In this document: piece after piece, positions 7,446-15,060 of the stretch | How positions within the stretch are numbered: position 1 is the first letter of the stretch | Layout of the letters: the number at the start of each line of letters is the position of its first letter | Assembly (NCBI GenBank): GCA_035456405.1 | Contig: DATIDG010000075.1 | Coordinates: 1 to 64,000, forward strand | DNA: 64,000 nucleotides | Origin: JAGVSZ01 sp035456405 | Lineage (GTDB): Bacteria; Pseudomonadota; Gammaproteobacteria; Burkholderiales; SG8-39 | Direction of reading: 5' to 3' | Notes under the pieces: model-generated | Seen by the model: only the letters and a program-made list of their open reading frames with translations | What the model was told of the DNA's origin: nothing | Databases searched by the model: none | Translations under genes and position numbers: made by a program

Positions 7446-8900
7446 TCAACGGAGAAGCCCCGGCGCCGCCGGGGCTTGTTTTTCCTGCTCATCGAGCGAC
7501 GCGCGCAAGGCCGCGATCTCGCTCTCGAGGAGGCAGCCCCGGTCACCGACGTCGCGCGCGCAGCGCCGACGGGAGACGCTGCGCACGTACTGCTCGATGA
7601 TCGCGTCTTTCCTCTGGGCAGCAGTCGGCTCGCCGGTGGAATTTGCCGTCTGCGTCCTGAGGACCGGGAGGCGGATACGGTAATGATAGTCGTTTGTCTC
7701 GCGCAGTGCGGAGGGCAAACGGCACTGCTCGCTTAGCTCTCTCTGCGGCGGATCGTTTAGATGGCTGCATGCCGCGGCGAATTGCGTCATCTCCCTGAGC
7801 CTCGCAGTGAGCTCGTCGTGCAGCGCGCGCATGCGCGCCACCGGGTCGGGGCGAAAGTCGACATAGTCGTCTCCAGGAGCGACTTTCTTCGTCTTGCTAT
7901 CGATCTCGGGTGACTCGAGGCTCTCGAGGATCTCGACGGCGTCGTCCCGAAGCGAGGCGAGCCGGCCGTAGCTCGCCGCGAGCTCGCCGTGGAACGAGCC
8001 CTTCTTCTCCGCGACCGTCGGATAGCCGGGCAGGGACCGGTAGCTTTGGACCCGGATGCGGTAGTTGACCCCGTCCTGCGCCGCCAGCGCGGGGAGCCTC
8101 TGGATCGCCTGGAGGAAGCCCGCCTGATCGGTGGGGATCGGATTGCCCTGGCCGCCGGTCTGGTGATAGCTGATCGTGAGCTTGCTCTTGCCTGCGTAGT
8201 GGTCCATCTTGGCCGAGGCCTGGCCCTTGGCCGAGAAGCCCCAGCCCGACCCTTTCATCGCGGCTTCGAGCTCCTTGCGCTCGGTGGTGCTCTGCTCGGC
8301 GAAGGAAAGGATCGCCGTGAGCTCGGCGCCCGCGTGGATCGCAGAGACGAATCCGTCGCCGCACTCGCGCTCGAAGGCCCCCAGATCCCGTCGCGCGAGG
8401 TCGCGGTAGTGGGGTGTGAGGTCGATGCGCTTCAGGCCAGCGACGTCCGCCGGCGCCGCGTACTCGACGCCGTTGTCCACGCGCGCATGAGCGACGAAGT
8501 TCAGGCTCTCGGCCTTGATCTCCACGGCCTGGGCATAGCTCGCCTTGCCGGACACCGAGTAGGCGATCGCCTTCACCTGGACCTCCGCCGAGATCTCGAG
8601 CTGATCCATGAGATCGCTGCGATCGGTCACCACGCTGATCCGCATTGTCTGCTCCTGACCGGTGTCGGCGAGGGGCCGGAAGTCGATGCAGGTCGCCACG
8701 GCCTTGACCGCCTGCTCCTCGTGCCAGCCCTGACCGAGGTCGACGGCGTCGACGGGATACTCGACGAGGCGCACGTGACCCGGTTGCGGGAGATCTGCGG
8801 ACCGCCCGGTGTCGGCGGTGCCAGGCGGCTCCTTGCATGCTGAGGCGCCGAACAGCAGGGCGATAGCGAGCGTCAGGTGGGCGAGACGGGCATGGGTCAC
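7446..8900 (-). CDS. predicted lipoprotein, possibly pore-forming (MACPF-like), unknown function
   Basis: A 484-residue protein with a signal sequence (MTHARLAHLTLAIALLFG) and Cys22 in an ASAC lipobox-like site. Residues about 110-280 show a beta-rich segment: VSGKASYAQAVEIKAESLNF, HYRDLARRDLGAFERECGDG with FVSAIHAGAELTAIL, and SGWGFSAKGQASAKMDHYAG. This faintly recalls membrane-attack/perforin proteins, but I cannot confirm it. The C-terminal third has several Cys and is helical. The last codons lie on a plus-strand terminator sequence, so the C-terminus may have been altered by local rearrangement. The gene sits between mobile scars. Confidence 0.62.
   Translation of the reverse strand: MTHARLAHLTLAIALLFGASACKEPPGTADTGRSADLPQPGHVRLVEYPVDAVDLGQGWHEEQAVKAVATCIDFRPLADTGQEQTMRISVVTDRSDLMDQLEISAEVQVKAIAYSVSGKASYAQAVEIKAESLNFVAHARVDNGVEYAAPADVAGLKRIDLTPHYRDLARRDLGAFERECGDGFVSAIHAGAELTAILSFAEQSTTERKELEAAMKGSGWGFSAKGQASAKMDHYAGKSKLTISYHQTGGQGNPIPTDQAGFLQAIQRLPALAAQDGVNYRIRVQSYRSLPGYPTVAEKKGSFHGELAASYGRLASLRDDAVEILESLESPEIDSKTKKVAPGDDYVDFRPDPVARMRALHDELTARLREMTQFAAACSHLNDPPQRELSEQCRLPSALRETNDYHYRIRLPVLRTQTANSTGEPTAAQRKDAIIEQYVRSVSRRRCARDVGDRGCLLESEIAALRASLDEQEKQAPAAPGLLR
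7455..7483 (+). terminator. rho-independent terminator, plus strand
   Basis: A 9-bp perfect stem AAGCCCCGG / CCGGGGCTT with a 5-base loop is followed by GTTTTT on the plus strand. It lies about 60 bases past the flavoprotein scar, so it probably terminated the operon to which that scar belonged. It overlaps the coding end of the opposite-strand lipoprotein gene, where it encodes APAAPGLL. No T-run exists on the minus side. Confidence 0.72.
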
Positions 8901-9473
8901 GGCGATCCTCCGACGTCCGGACGAGCGTGTCTACTCTATGCCGCAGCATCGCCGCCGAGTTGTCCCAGCTCAAAGGGCGCTGCAAGAAGCCCTCGACGCG
9001 CGCGCCGTCGCCCTGGCGACGCTCGCCGTCTACGCCGCGAGCGAGATCACCGCGTGCATCGCTCGAGCCTCGAGGCCGCTCACCTCAGCGTTTCCGGAGA
9101 CGCAGACATCTCAACGCCCCTCGCCATGAACGCCCGCGAGCGTCTCCTTTTCGGTCGCCCAGCAAAGCACGCGAACGTCCGTTTTCCCTAGAGCGCGAAG
9201 ACAGCAACGGGTCGCGTCCAGCCGGTCGCCGATCCCGAAAGCAGATGCAACCCAAATGTCCGCTATCGAGGAGCGCCATCGGCGGGAGTCGGGCCAATTC
9301 CGGACGCTCGGCCGGGCGAGCCGATCCCGGGAACGGGGGAACACCAGTGGGATACGTATCGCTTCTATTACGTCGCCTGAGTCCCGCGTGTGCCGTGCAT
9401 GCTCGGTGACCGCGCCGGACAAGGCGTTTTTTGATTTAATCGCTCTGTTCGCGACAACCCAGGCCGATCCCCC
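8901..9473. other. 573-base intergenic stretch, no gene supported
   Basis: Short open frames occur on both strands, but none has a ribosome site, family resemblance or consistent codon use. A weak 4-bp hairpin followed by six T (about 9413-9432) and a TTTGATTTAAT A/T-rich patch lie just before the TfoX gene and may include its promoter. This could be decayed accessory DNA related to the neighbouring element remnants. Confidence 0.5.
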
Positions 9474-9818
9474 TTGAGTACCGATACCCCCGAGTCCAGC
9501 CGCAAGGCGCAGATCGACGCTCTGCTTCTCAAGCTCCCGGGCGTCAGTGCCAGGAAAATCAATGGTCTCGACGCCTACTTCGTCAGCGACAAGATGTTCG
9601 CCTGCATCAGCAGCGGCGGCGTCGGACTGCGCCTGCCAGGCGCCACCGCGACCGAACTGCAGTTCTCACGGGACGACGTCGTCCCGTTTCAGCCCGGCGG
9701 TATGGCAAGTTCGAGGGAATGGATACAGATCAACCGCGCCGAGGCGGCTGAGTACGAGAGGGATCTCGAACTGTTTCGGGATTCGCTCGAGTTCGTGAAA
9801 GCGGCCCGGACCCGCTAG
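9474..9818 (+). CDS. TfoX N-terminal domain protein (TfoX/Sxy family)
   Basis: A 114-residue single-domain protein. The pattern KINGLDAYFVSDKMFACISS, GVGLRLP and the C-terminal EWIQINRAEAAEYERDLELF helix match the TfoX N-terminal domain, first known from Sxy/TfoX competence regulators. In most bacteria, stand-alone copies have no proven competence role. The start is TTG, following a CCCCC tract with no clear ribosome site; no ATG or GTG gives a better start. It stands alone in a region of element remnants. Confidence 0.85.
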   Translation: MSTDTPESSRKAQIDALLLKLPGVSARKINGLDAYFVSDKMFACISSGGVGLRLPGATATELQFSRDDVVPFQPGGMASSREWIQINRAEAAEYERDLELFRDSLEFVKAARTR

Positions 9819-10159
9819 GTCGGCAGCGCCACGGAGGCGCCTGGAGTGCGCCGTTCCAGCCTCGAAATCTCGAACGATTCCCACAAGGAGTGCCCCGCCG
9901 GCGCGTCAAACTGGGCGATTCGCGTACTTTTCTGGGTTCACTCCCGCCACGCAATACCGGGCCACCCGGCGGTGGGCCGGTTCTACCGCTTCCTCGGGCG
10001 AACCGAGACTATCGCTCGATAGGCGGCTCGCGCGCCATTTGCAGCCAATCAAGTTGAAAACGCAATTTGGAACAGGTATCCCAACCCTGAGTCCACCTGA
10101 TCTGCCAAGTTAGTCCGATAGTCCCCGTCCCGCAAACGCCGGCCCGGCACGCACCGTCC
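9819..10159. other. 341-base intergenic stretch between convergent genes, no gene supported
   Basis: This lies between the ends of TfoX (plus strand) and the BLUF gene (minus strand). Its composition is less GC-rich than the surroundings in places, for example the AAGTTGAAAACGCAATTTGG patch near 10050. No repeat, hairpin with a T-run, or credible open frame was seen. Confidence 0.5.
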
Positions 10160-10585
10160 TCACCGCGCTAACGCATTCAGGATATTTACGAGAATCCGGG
10201 ATACCCGATGCGGGCCGCGATTGATATCTGCCAATAGTTCCTCGACCGTAGCGGTGCCCGGGAGCTCTGCCCACTTCGACATCTGCTCGGCAGTCGCGCT
10301 CAGGTAAGCCATGCTCCAAGATTCGAAAGCCCGCACTTCGACTTCGGCCTCGTAGAAGACCTTGACGGAGTGATGCCTGGAGTCGCTCGCAATGCTTCCC
10401 ATTAGATCGTGTACGACGTCTTTGTCGCCTTCGATAATCTGAAAGAACACACCGTCGACATAGACCAGTGCACCGGTGACGTTGCGCGCTTCATTGCCGG
10501 TTCGCGCATCCGTGAGAATCTCCTCGAGGCCGGTGACCGTCATCGGCTCCGTTGCTTGAGAGGAATACATGATCTGATAGGGCAT
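10160..10585 (-). CDS. BLUF-domain blue-light sensor
   Basis: BLUF proteins bind FAD and sense blue light through a hydrogen-bond switch. All key residues are present with AppA-like spacing: Tyr7 (IMYSSQA), Asn31, Gln49 (FFQIIEG) and Trp90 (ESWSMAY). The ATG used here gives a 141-residue, single-domain protein of normal short-BLUF length. A longer in-frame ATG adds 44 residues without BLUF features and overlaps an integrase remnant, so it was rejected. There is no output domain, so it must signal through a partner. No EAL/GGDEF gene lies nearby. It sits in the accessory region beside the dusA integration scar. Confidence 0.92.
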   Translation of the reverse strand: MPYQIMYSSQATEPMTVTGLEEILTDARTGNEARNVTGALVYVDGVFFQIIEGDKDVVHDLMGSIASDSRHHSVKVFYEAEVEVRAFESWSMAYLSATAEQMSKWAELPGTATVEELLADINRGPHRVSRILVNILNALAR

Positions 10586-10694
10586 TCGCGCGCTCGCTGC
10601 TCTTCGGGCGGACTGTACTCCAACGGAATGGAGGATCGCAGGAAAGTTATAAGAACTCGCCAATGCCATTTTGGCAAGTCTTCCGATGTAGGCG

Positions 10695-10995
10695 TCAGCC
10701 GAATCCGGACGACTCATGGTCGATCTCGCGCTCGAGCTTTGCTAGCTCGCGCTGCTTCGTCACCCCGTAGGGTTTCAGCGGGTACACTTCGAGCGTGTGG
10801 CGGTGAATGCGGTCGGCGAGAGTGATCTTCTTGGCGTTGAACTTGCCCGACGCCCGATACCCTCTCGATCTCGGCCTCGAGCTTCGATGCCCACGTCCTC
10901 GCCGCGCCCTTCGTGTCGAACGTGCTGCAACGGTACACGCCGGCCTTGCGCACCAGCGCGCGCCAGCGGCCGTTCAGCTTGATGATGCTTGCCAT
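10695..10995 (-). pseudogene. tyrosine integrase N-terminal remnant, frameshifted
   Basis: It begins MASIIKLNGRWRALVRKAG and YRCSTFDTKGAARTWASKLE, the arm-type DNA-binding N-terminus of phage/island integrases. Near 10850 the frame slips and continues as KFNAKKITLADRIHRHTLEV and VTKQRELAKLEREIDHE before a stop. The core-binding remainder and the catalytic domain are missing. It is transcribed away from dusA, whose 5' end lies about 100 bases upstream, which is the usual arrangement for integrases that target dusA. It is not functional. Confidence 0.75.
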
Positions 10996-11099
10996 GTCCC
11001 CGTATCACTTGCGTATCAATGCTTGTACGTCAATGCGCGTGATTTTGCGTGATAGGAATTGATACCGGACTAGATCATGACCTTGATATCAAAGGTAAG
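10996..11099. other. probable island attachment junction at the dusA 5' end
   Basis: This lies between the integrase remnant and the conserved start of DusA. It is less GC-rich than the flanks and carries repeated GTATCA/TGATAC and TGCGTGAT-like words. The DusA reading frame runs into it without homology to normal DusA N-termini, as expected if an element integrated into the dusA 5' end and supplied a new start. The exact att core cannot be set without the other junction. Confidence 0.38.
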
Positions 11100-12080
11100 T
11101 TGTTGATTCTGCTAGAGCATCGTCTCTGCACCGCGCCGATGATGGACTGGTCGGACCGGCACTGCCGGTTCTTCTTCCGCCAGCTCGCGCCGCGCGCGGT
11201 TGTCTACTCCGAGATGATCACCACTGCGGCGCTCACGCACGGCGACGTCCCGCGGCACCTCGACTTCGACCCGGCCGAGCATCCGGTCGCGCTGCAGCTC
11301 GGCGGCAGCGAGCCGGCGGAGCTGGCCGCGTGCGCGCAGCTCGGCGCGCGCTGGGGCTACGACGAGATCAATCTCAACTGCGGCTGTCCCTCGGAGCGCG
11401 TGCGGCGCGGCGCGTTCGGCGCGTGCCTGATGGCGGAGCCGGCGCTCGTCGCCGACTGCATGAAGGCGATGCAGGACGCCGTGCCGGTGCCGGTGACGGT
11501 CAAGCACCGACTCGGCATCGACCGGGCCGAGGACTTCGACTTCGTGCGCCGGTTCGTGGAGACGATCGCGAGGCGCGCAGGCGCCCGCACGTTCATCGTC
11601 CATGCGCGGAACGCCGTGCTCAAAGGCCTCTCGCCGAAAGAGAACCGCGCGGTTCCGCGGCTGCGCCACGACGAGGTGCACCGGCTGAAGCGCGAGTTCC
11701 CCGAGCTCGAATTCGTGGCGAACGGAGGGATTGCGAGCCCCGCGGAGGCCGAGGCGCAACTCGCGCACGTCGACGGCGTCATGCTCGGCCGCGCCGCCTA
11801 TCACGACAGCTACTGCCTGGCGACTCTCCACGCGCGCCTGTTCGGCGGCGCCGCCCCGACGCGCCCCGAGGTGGTCGAGCGGATGCACGCGTACGCCCGC
11901 GCGAGCGGCGCCCCGCTCCGCGCGGTCGCGCGGCACATGCTCGGGCTCTACCAGGGCCGGCCGCGCGCGCGCCTGTGGCGCCGGATGCTGTGCGATGCTG
12001 CAGCGCTCACGCGCAACGACCCGGACTTATTCCTCGCGGCGCTGGCGCGCGTGGAGGACCAGGTCGCCGCCGCAGCGTGA
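11100..12080 (+). CDS. dusA: tRNA-dihydrouridine(20/20a) synthase DusA
   Basis: This flavoenzyme reduces uridines in the tRNA D-loop. Recognisable blocks are RLCTAPMMDWSDRHCRFF, QLGGSEPAELA, NLNCGCPSERV with the catalytic Cys, VKHRLGID, the DusA-specific LKGLSPKENRAVPRL and the FMN-site NGGI. Its length is normal for the family. The start is TTG, preceded by AAAGG; a GTG 51 bases upstream in the same frame is the alternative. No ATG exists because the 5' end appears to have been replaced by integration. A GNAT gene follows 22 bases downstream. Confidence 0.94.
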   Translation: MLILLEHRLCTAPMMDWSDRHCRFFFRQLAPRAVVYSEMITTAALTHGDVPRHLDFDPAEHPVALQLGGSEPAELAACAQLGARWGYDEINLNCGCPSERVRRGAFGACLMAEPALVADCMKAMQDAVPVPVTVKHRLGIDRAEDFDFVRRFVETIARRAGARTFIVHARNAVLKGLSPKENRAVPRLRHDEVHRLKREFPELEFVANGGIASPAEAEAQLAHVDGVMLGRAAYHDSYCLATLHARLFGGAAPTRPEVVERMHAYARASGAPLRAVARHMLGLYQGRPRARLWRRMLCDAAALTRNDPDLFLAALARVEDQVAAAA

Positions 12081-12102
12081 GACTTGCCGCATAATTGCCG
12101 GC

Positions 12103-12663
12103 ATGAGCGATACGATCGTCCTCTCCCAGGCGGGTCCGATGGACGCCCCGCGCGAGCTCGCGATTCGCGTCGAGGAGCCCCACGATGCGCGCGCCGTGCG
12201 GCGCGTGATCGTCGCCGCATTCAAGGGCCATCTCGAAGCCGATCTCGTCGATACGCTGCGCCGCCACGGCAAGATCACCGCCTCGCTCGTCGCCACGATG
12301 GGGCACTCGATCGTCGGTCACGCGCTGCTCACCGACGTGACGCTGCACGGGCCCGGGCTCGCGCCCCGCGGCGCGGGCCTCGCGCCGCTCGCGGTACGGC
12401 CCGCGCTGCAGCGCCGCGGCATCGGCGCGCAGCTGATGCGCGCGGCAATCGACCGCGCCCGCGAGACCGGCTACGGCTTCATGGCGCTGCTCGGCGATCC
12501 CGACTACTACCGTCGCTTCGGATTCCGCACCGCGGCCACGCTCGGGCTCACGTGCGAGTTCGAGGCGCCCGAGGAAGCCTTCATGGCGCTGGAGCTCGCG
12601 CCGGGCGCGCTCGCCGGGGCGAGCGGGCTCGTTCGCTACGAGCCGGAGTTCGACGGCATCTAG
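12103..12663 (+). CDS. GNAT family N-acetyltransferase (YhbS-like)
   Basis: A 186-residue acetyltransferase. The acetyl-CoA loop appears as LAVRPALQRRGIGAQLMRAA and is followed by GYGFMALLGDPDYYRRFGFR, typical of YhbS-type (COG3153) enzymes. An N-terminal segment IRVEEPHDARAVRRV starts the fold, so the first 20 residues may be non-essential; later in-frame ATGs exist, but the earliest is kept. The substrate is unknown. It follows dusA closely and is probably in the same transcript, which a perfect hairpin may end. Confidence 0.87.
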   Translation: MSDTIVLSQAGPMDAPRELAIRVEEPHDARAVRRVIVAAFKGHLEADLVDTLRRHGKITASLVATMGHSIVGHALLTDVTLHGPGLAPRGAGLAPLAVRPALQRRGIGAQLMRAAIDRARETGYGFMALLGDPDYYRRFGFRTAATLGLTCEFEAPEEAFMALELAPGALAGASGLVRYEPEFDGI

Positions 12664-12666
12664 AGA

Positions 12667-12694
12667 GAGAATCGCCGCATTTGCGGCGATTCTC
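12667..12694. terminator. perfect 12-bp hairpin between convergent genes
   Basis: GAGAATCGCCGC, loop ATTT, then GCGGCGATTCTC form a perfect 12-bp stem, 13 bp if the outer loop A-T pair forms. It lies four bases past the GNAT stop and about 60 bases from the stop of the opposing lipoprotein gene. Neither strand has a T-run, so it may act as a bidirectional RNA 3'-end stabiliser rather than a classic intrinsic terminator. Confidence 0.55.
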
Positions 12695-12751
12695 CCGAGC
12701 TCGGGGAGCACGATGGGAGCCGTGCCCCCTCGAATCGTGACGGCCTGCCGC

Positions 12752-13093
12752 TCACTGCGGCACGCGCTTGCAGTTCGCGTACAGCGGATTGCCGCCCTCG
12801 TCCAGCTGCGCCTCGTCGCCTTTCGTGCGCAGGTCGGTGCGGCCGTTGGAGTAGGACACCCCCGACGCCGAGCGCACCTGGTCGAGGCGGAACTCGCGGT
12901 CCGGAAACATCACCATCGCCGCCTTGCCGCCCTCGAGGTAGCGCACGACGAGCGTCTTGCTCGCATCGCACTTGTACACCGACGCGTCGGACGGGTACCA
13001 CGGCCGGTCGGGGCTCGAAGAGCTGCCGAACGGCCACCAGCTCGAGCAGCCCGCGAGCGCCGCACCCGCCACACCGACTGCAAGTTTTCGCAT
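12752..13093 (-). CDS. MliC-family lipoprotein (putative lysozyme inhibitor)
   Basis: A 113-residue lipoprotein: MRKLAVGVAGAALAGC with Cys16 in a lipobox, a Ser/Pro-rich linker, then a small beta-barrel domain. The domain shows YKCDASKTLVVRYLE, the SASGVSYSNGRTDLRTKGDE loop and a final NC pair, the pattern of MliC/PliC inhibitors of C-type lysozyme. The two mature cysteines probably form the conserved disulfide. It would sit in the periplasm, anchored to a membrane. An upstream neighbour on the same strand encodes an unrelated conserved protein. Confidence 0.87.
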   Translation of the reverse strand: MRKLAVGVAGAALAGCSSWWPFGSSSSPDRPWYPSDASVYKCDASKTLVVRYLEGGKAAMVMFPDREFRLDQVRSASGVSYSNGRTDLRTKGDEAQLDEGGNPLYANCKRVPQ

Positions 13094-13146
13094 TTTCACG
13101 ACGTTCTCCCTGAATCGTCTCGACGCGCACGGCGGATCGCCGGCGC

Positions 13147-13758
13147 TCAGCATTCCGGCTCGCCCGGCACAGGGGCCGGTGCGGGATCGAAGCCGAACCG
13201 CGCCGCGGCCTCGCCTACGGCAAGTGCGCTCAGGGGGACACGCCTGCGGCCGAGCTCGAGCGTGAGATCGGGCACGGCACCCGCAGTGAGCGCCGCGAGC
13301 GACTCCTCGCTTGCCCGACCGCTGGCGGTCTCGATGCGATCGAGGAGCCGCGGCAGGTCGCGGTCGAGCAGGACCCCCGGGCCGAGCTCCGTCTCCAGGA
13401 CAAGCATCCCCCCGTCGTCGATCCACGCGCTGCGCACCTCGGTTGCCGCGACCCCCGTGTGCGTCTCGATGGAATCGCCGTCGTCGCGCAGGCGATACAC
13501 GAAGGGGGTGTACTCGAGCGTCACGAACACGCGCTGCGGCCCGTTCTGGAAGAACCAGCGCCCCCGCTCGTCGTGCGCGTAGTTGCGGCCGATGAAGTCG
13601 ATCACGGCGGCGTTCGTGATCCGCTCGAACGCCGGCGCGCCGGCGCCCGACTGCCGGCTCTTCACGAGCCAGTTCCCGCGCCGGTCGAGCTTCAGCCAGC
13701 CGAACACGTTGGGCACGTTCGGCCACTTCTGCATCGCGCGGATGACGATCTCGTCCAT
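13147..13758 (-). CDS. conserved hypothetical protein (203 aa)
   Basis: The N-terminus, DEIVIRAMQKWPNVPNVFGW followed by LKLDRRGNWLVKSR, is a strikingly conserved-looking block that I associate with a DUF family restricted to betaproteobacteria, whose number I cannot recall with confidence. The middle has FIGRNYAHDERGRWFFQNGP and beta strands with QRVFVTLEYTPFVYRL; the C-terminus is acidic and Ala/Pro-rich. It is soluble, with no signal peptide. It lies 53 bases upstream of the MliC-like gene on the same strand and diverges from the transporter at 13818. The function is unknown. Confidence 0.78.
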   Translation of the reverse strand: MDEIVIRAMQKWPNVPNVFGWLKLDRRGNWLVKSRQSGAGAPAFERITNAAVIDFIGRNYAHDERGRWFFQNGPQRVFVTLEYTPFVYRLRDDGDSIETHTGVAATEVRSAWIDDGGMLVLETELGPGVLLDRDLPRLLDRIETASGRASEESLAALTAGAVPDLTLELGRRRVPLSALAVGEAAARFGFDPAPAPVPGEPEC

Positions 13759-13817
13759 GGCTTCTAGAATCCGACCGGGATGTTACCGCCCTTCCCTCAC
13801 CCTGCGGCGGGCGTGCC

Positions 13818-14681
13818 GTGACCACCGCCGCCCTGGCCCTCGTTCTCGCCGCTGCACTCGCCCACTCGAGCTGGAACCTCTTCCTAAAGCGCGCGCGCGG
13901 CGGCGCCGCGTTCATGACGCTCGTCGCGCTGGTGGCCGCCGTGCTCTGGGCGCCGCTCGCGCTCGGGCAGTGGGTGTGGCAGGGCTACGAGTTCCGGGCG
14001 GAGCACCTCGTGCCGATCGTCGCGAGCGCGGCGATCCACACCGCGTACTTCCTGCTGCTCGACCGCGGCTACCGGCACGGCGACCTGTCGGTGGTCTACC
14101 CCCTCGCGCGGGCCACCGGGCCGGTGCTCACCATTGTCGCCGCGATTCTCATTCTCGGCGAACGTCCGGGCGCACTTGCGCTCGCCGGCGCCGCGCTGGT
14201 GATCCTCGGCGCCTATCTGCTCACCGGAAACCCGCTGCGGCTCTTCTCGCGCGACCGGCCGAAGGGCGCCGGCTTCGCGCTGCTAACCGGCCTCACGATC
14301 GCGCTGTACACGGTGGTGGACAAGCTGGCGGTGAGCCACTACTTCATCCCGCCGATCGTGTTCGACTGGGCGTGCCTCGCCACGCGCCTCGTCATGCTCT
14401 GGCCGCTCGCGGAGTGGCGCTCTCCCGGGTCGCTCCGCGCGTCCTGGCAAGTCGATCGCAAGTGGATCGTGCTCGTGTCGATCCTCTCGCCGCTCGCCTA
14501 CATCCTGGTCCTCACCGCGATGGTGTTCACGCCGGTGAGTTACGTCGCACCCGCGCGCGAGATGAGCATCCTCTTCGCGGCGCTCATGGGCGCGCACTTC
14601 CTGAGCGAACCTGATCCGGCGCGGCGCCTGGTAGCCGCGGCGCTGATCGTGGTCGGCATCGCCGCGCTAGCGCTCGGCTGA
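13818..14681 (+). CDS. DMT/EamA-type transporter
   Basis: An inner-membrane protein of 287 residues with about ten hydrophobic helices in two EamA-like halves. The halves are visible as LARATGPVLTIVAAILILGE closing the first repeat and VAPAREMSILFAALMGAHFL in the second; both are the family's conserved motif before the last helix of each repeat. The start is GTG. Substrates of this superfamily range from amino acids to drugs and cannot be told here. A small monooxygenase-like gene follows 45 bases downstream. Confidence 0.87.
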   Translation: MTTAALALVLAAALAHSSWNLFLKRARGGAAFMTLVALVAAVLWAPLALGQWVWQGYEFRAEHLVPIVASAAIHTAYFLLLDRGYRHGDLSVVYPLARATGPVLTIVAAILILGERPGALALAGAALVILGAYLLTGNPLRLFSRDRPKGAGFALLTGLTIALYTVVDKLAVSHYFIPPIVFDWACLATRLVMLWPLAEWRSPGSLRASWQVDRKWIVLVSILSPLAYILVLTAMVFTPVSYVAPAREMSILFAALMGAHFLSEPDPARRLVAAALIVVGIAALALG

Positions 14682-14726
14682 ACGGCGGGTGTAGAGTCGG
14701 CTCGCGCCAATGCCAAGGAGGCCGTG

Positions 14727-15038
14727 ATGATTACCGAGATCGTCCTGTTCAAGCTGCCCGCCGGAATGACGCGAGAGGACTACCAGAAGCGCGCGCGCGA
14801 ATCGGCGCCGACATGGGGCGCGAACCCGACGCTCGTCCGCAAGAACTACCTCTACGACGCTGAGCGCGGGTACGGCGGCGGCGCGTACCTCTGGCCGTCG
14901 GTCGCGGAGGCGCAGAAGTGGCATGGCGATGCGTTCAAGCAGCGGATCAAGGAAGTCTTCGGGAGCGAGCCGACGTTCGCTTACTATGAGACGCCGGTCG
15001 TCGTGGACAACGTCGCGCGCCAGATCCTAGAGGGATAG
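14727..15038 (+). CDS. monooxygenase-like (ABM-fold) small protein
   Basis: A 103-residue protein beginning MITEIVLFKLPAGMTREDY, with a YGGGAYLWPSVAEAQKWHGD segment and a FAYYETPVVVDN strand, fitting the ferredoxin-like dimeric barrel of YdhR/ABM proteins. ATG is chosen over the GTG one codon earlier because an AAGGAG site lies 6 bases before it. No heme or flavin motif is expected in this family. It converges on the GH100-like gene with 22 bases between stops and no hairpin. Confidence 0.68.
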   Translation: MITEIVLFKLPAGMTREDYQKRARESAPTWGANPTLVRKNYLYDAERGYGGGAYLWPSVAEAQKWHGDAFKQRIKEVFGSEPTFAYYETPVVVDNVARQILEG

Positions 15039-15060
15039 GCTTGGCTGCCCCGAGCGCCGA

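Noticed and set aside
8927..9409. A 160-codon plus-strand frame between the lipoprotein and TfoX genes
   Set aside because: Arg/Pro/Ser-rich shadow-type composition with no start signal or homology.
10586..10717. A 44-residue N-terminal extension of the BLUF protein
   Set aside because: AppA-like spacing of Tyr, Asn, Gln and Trp fits the shorter protein, and the extension overlaps integrase remnant sequence.
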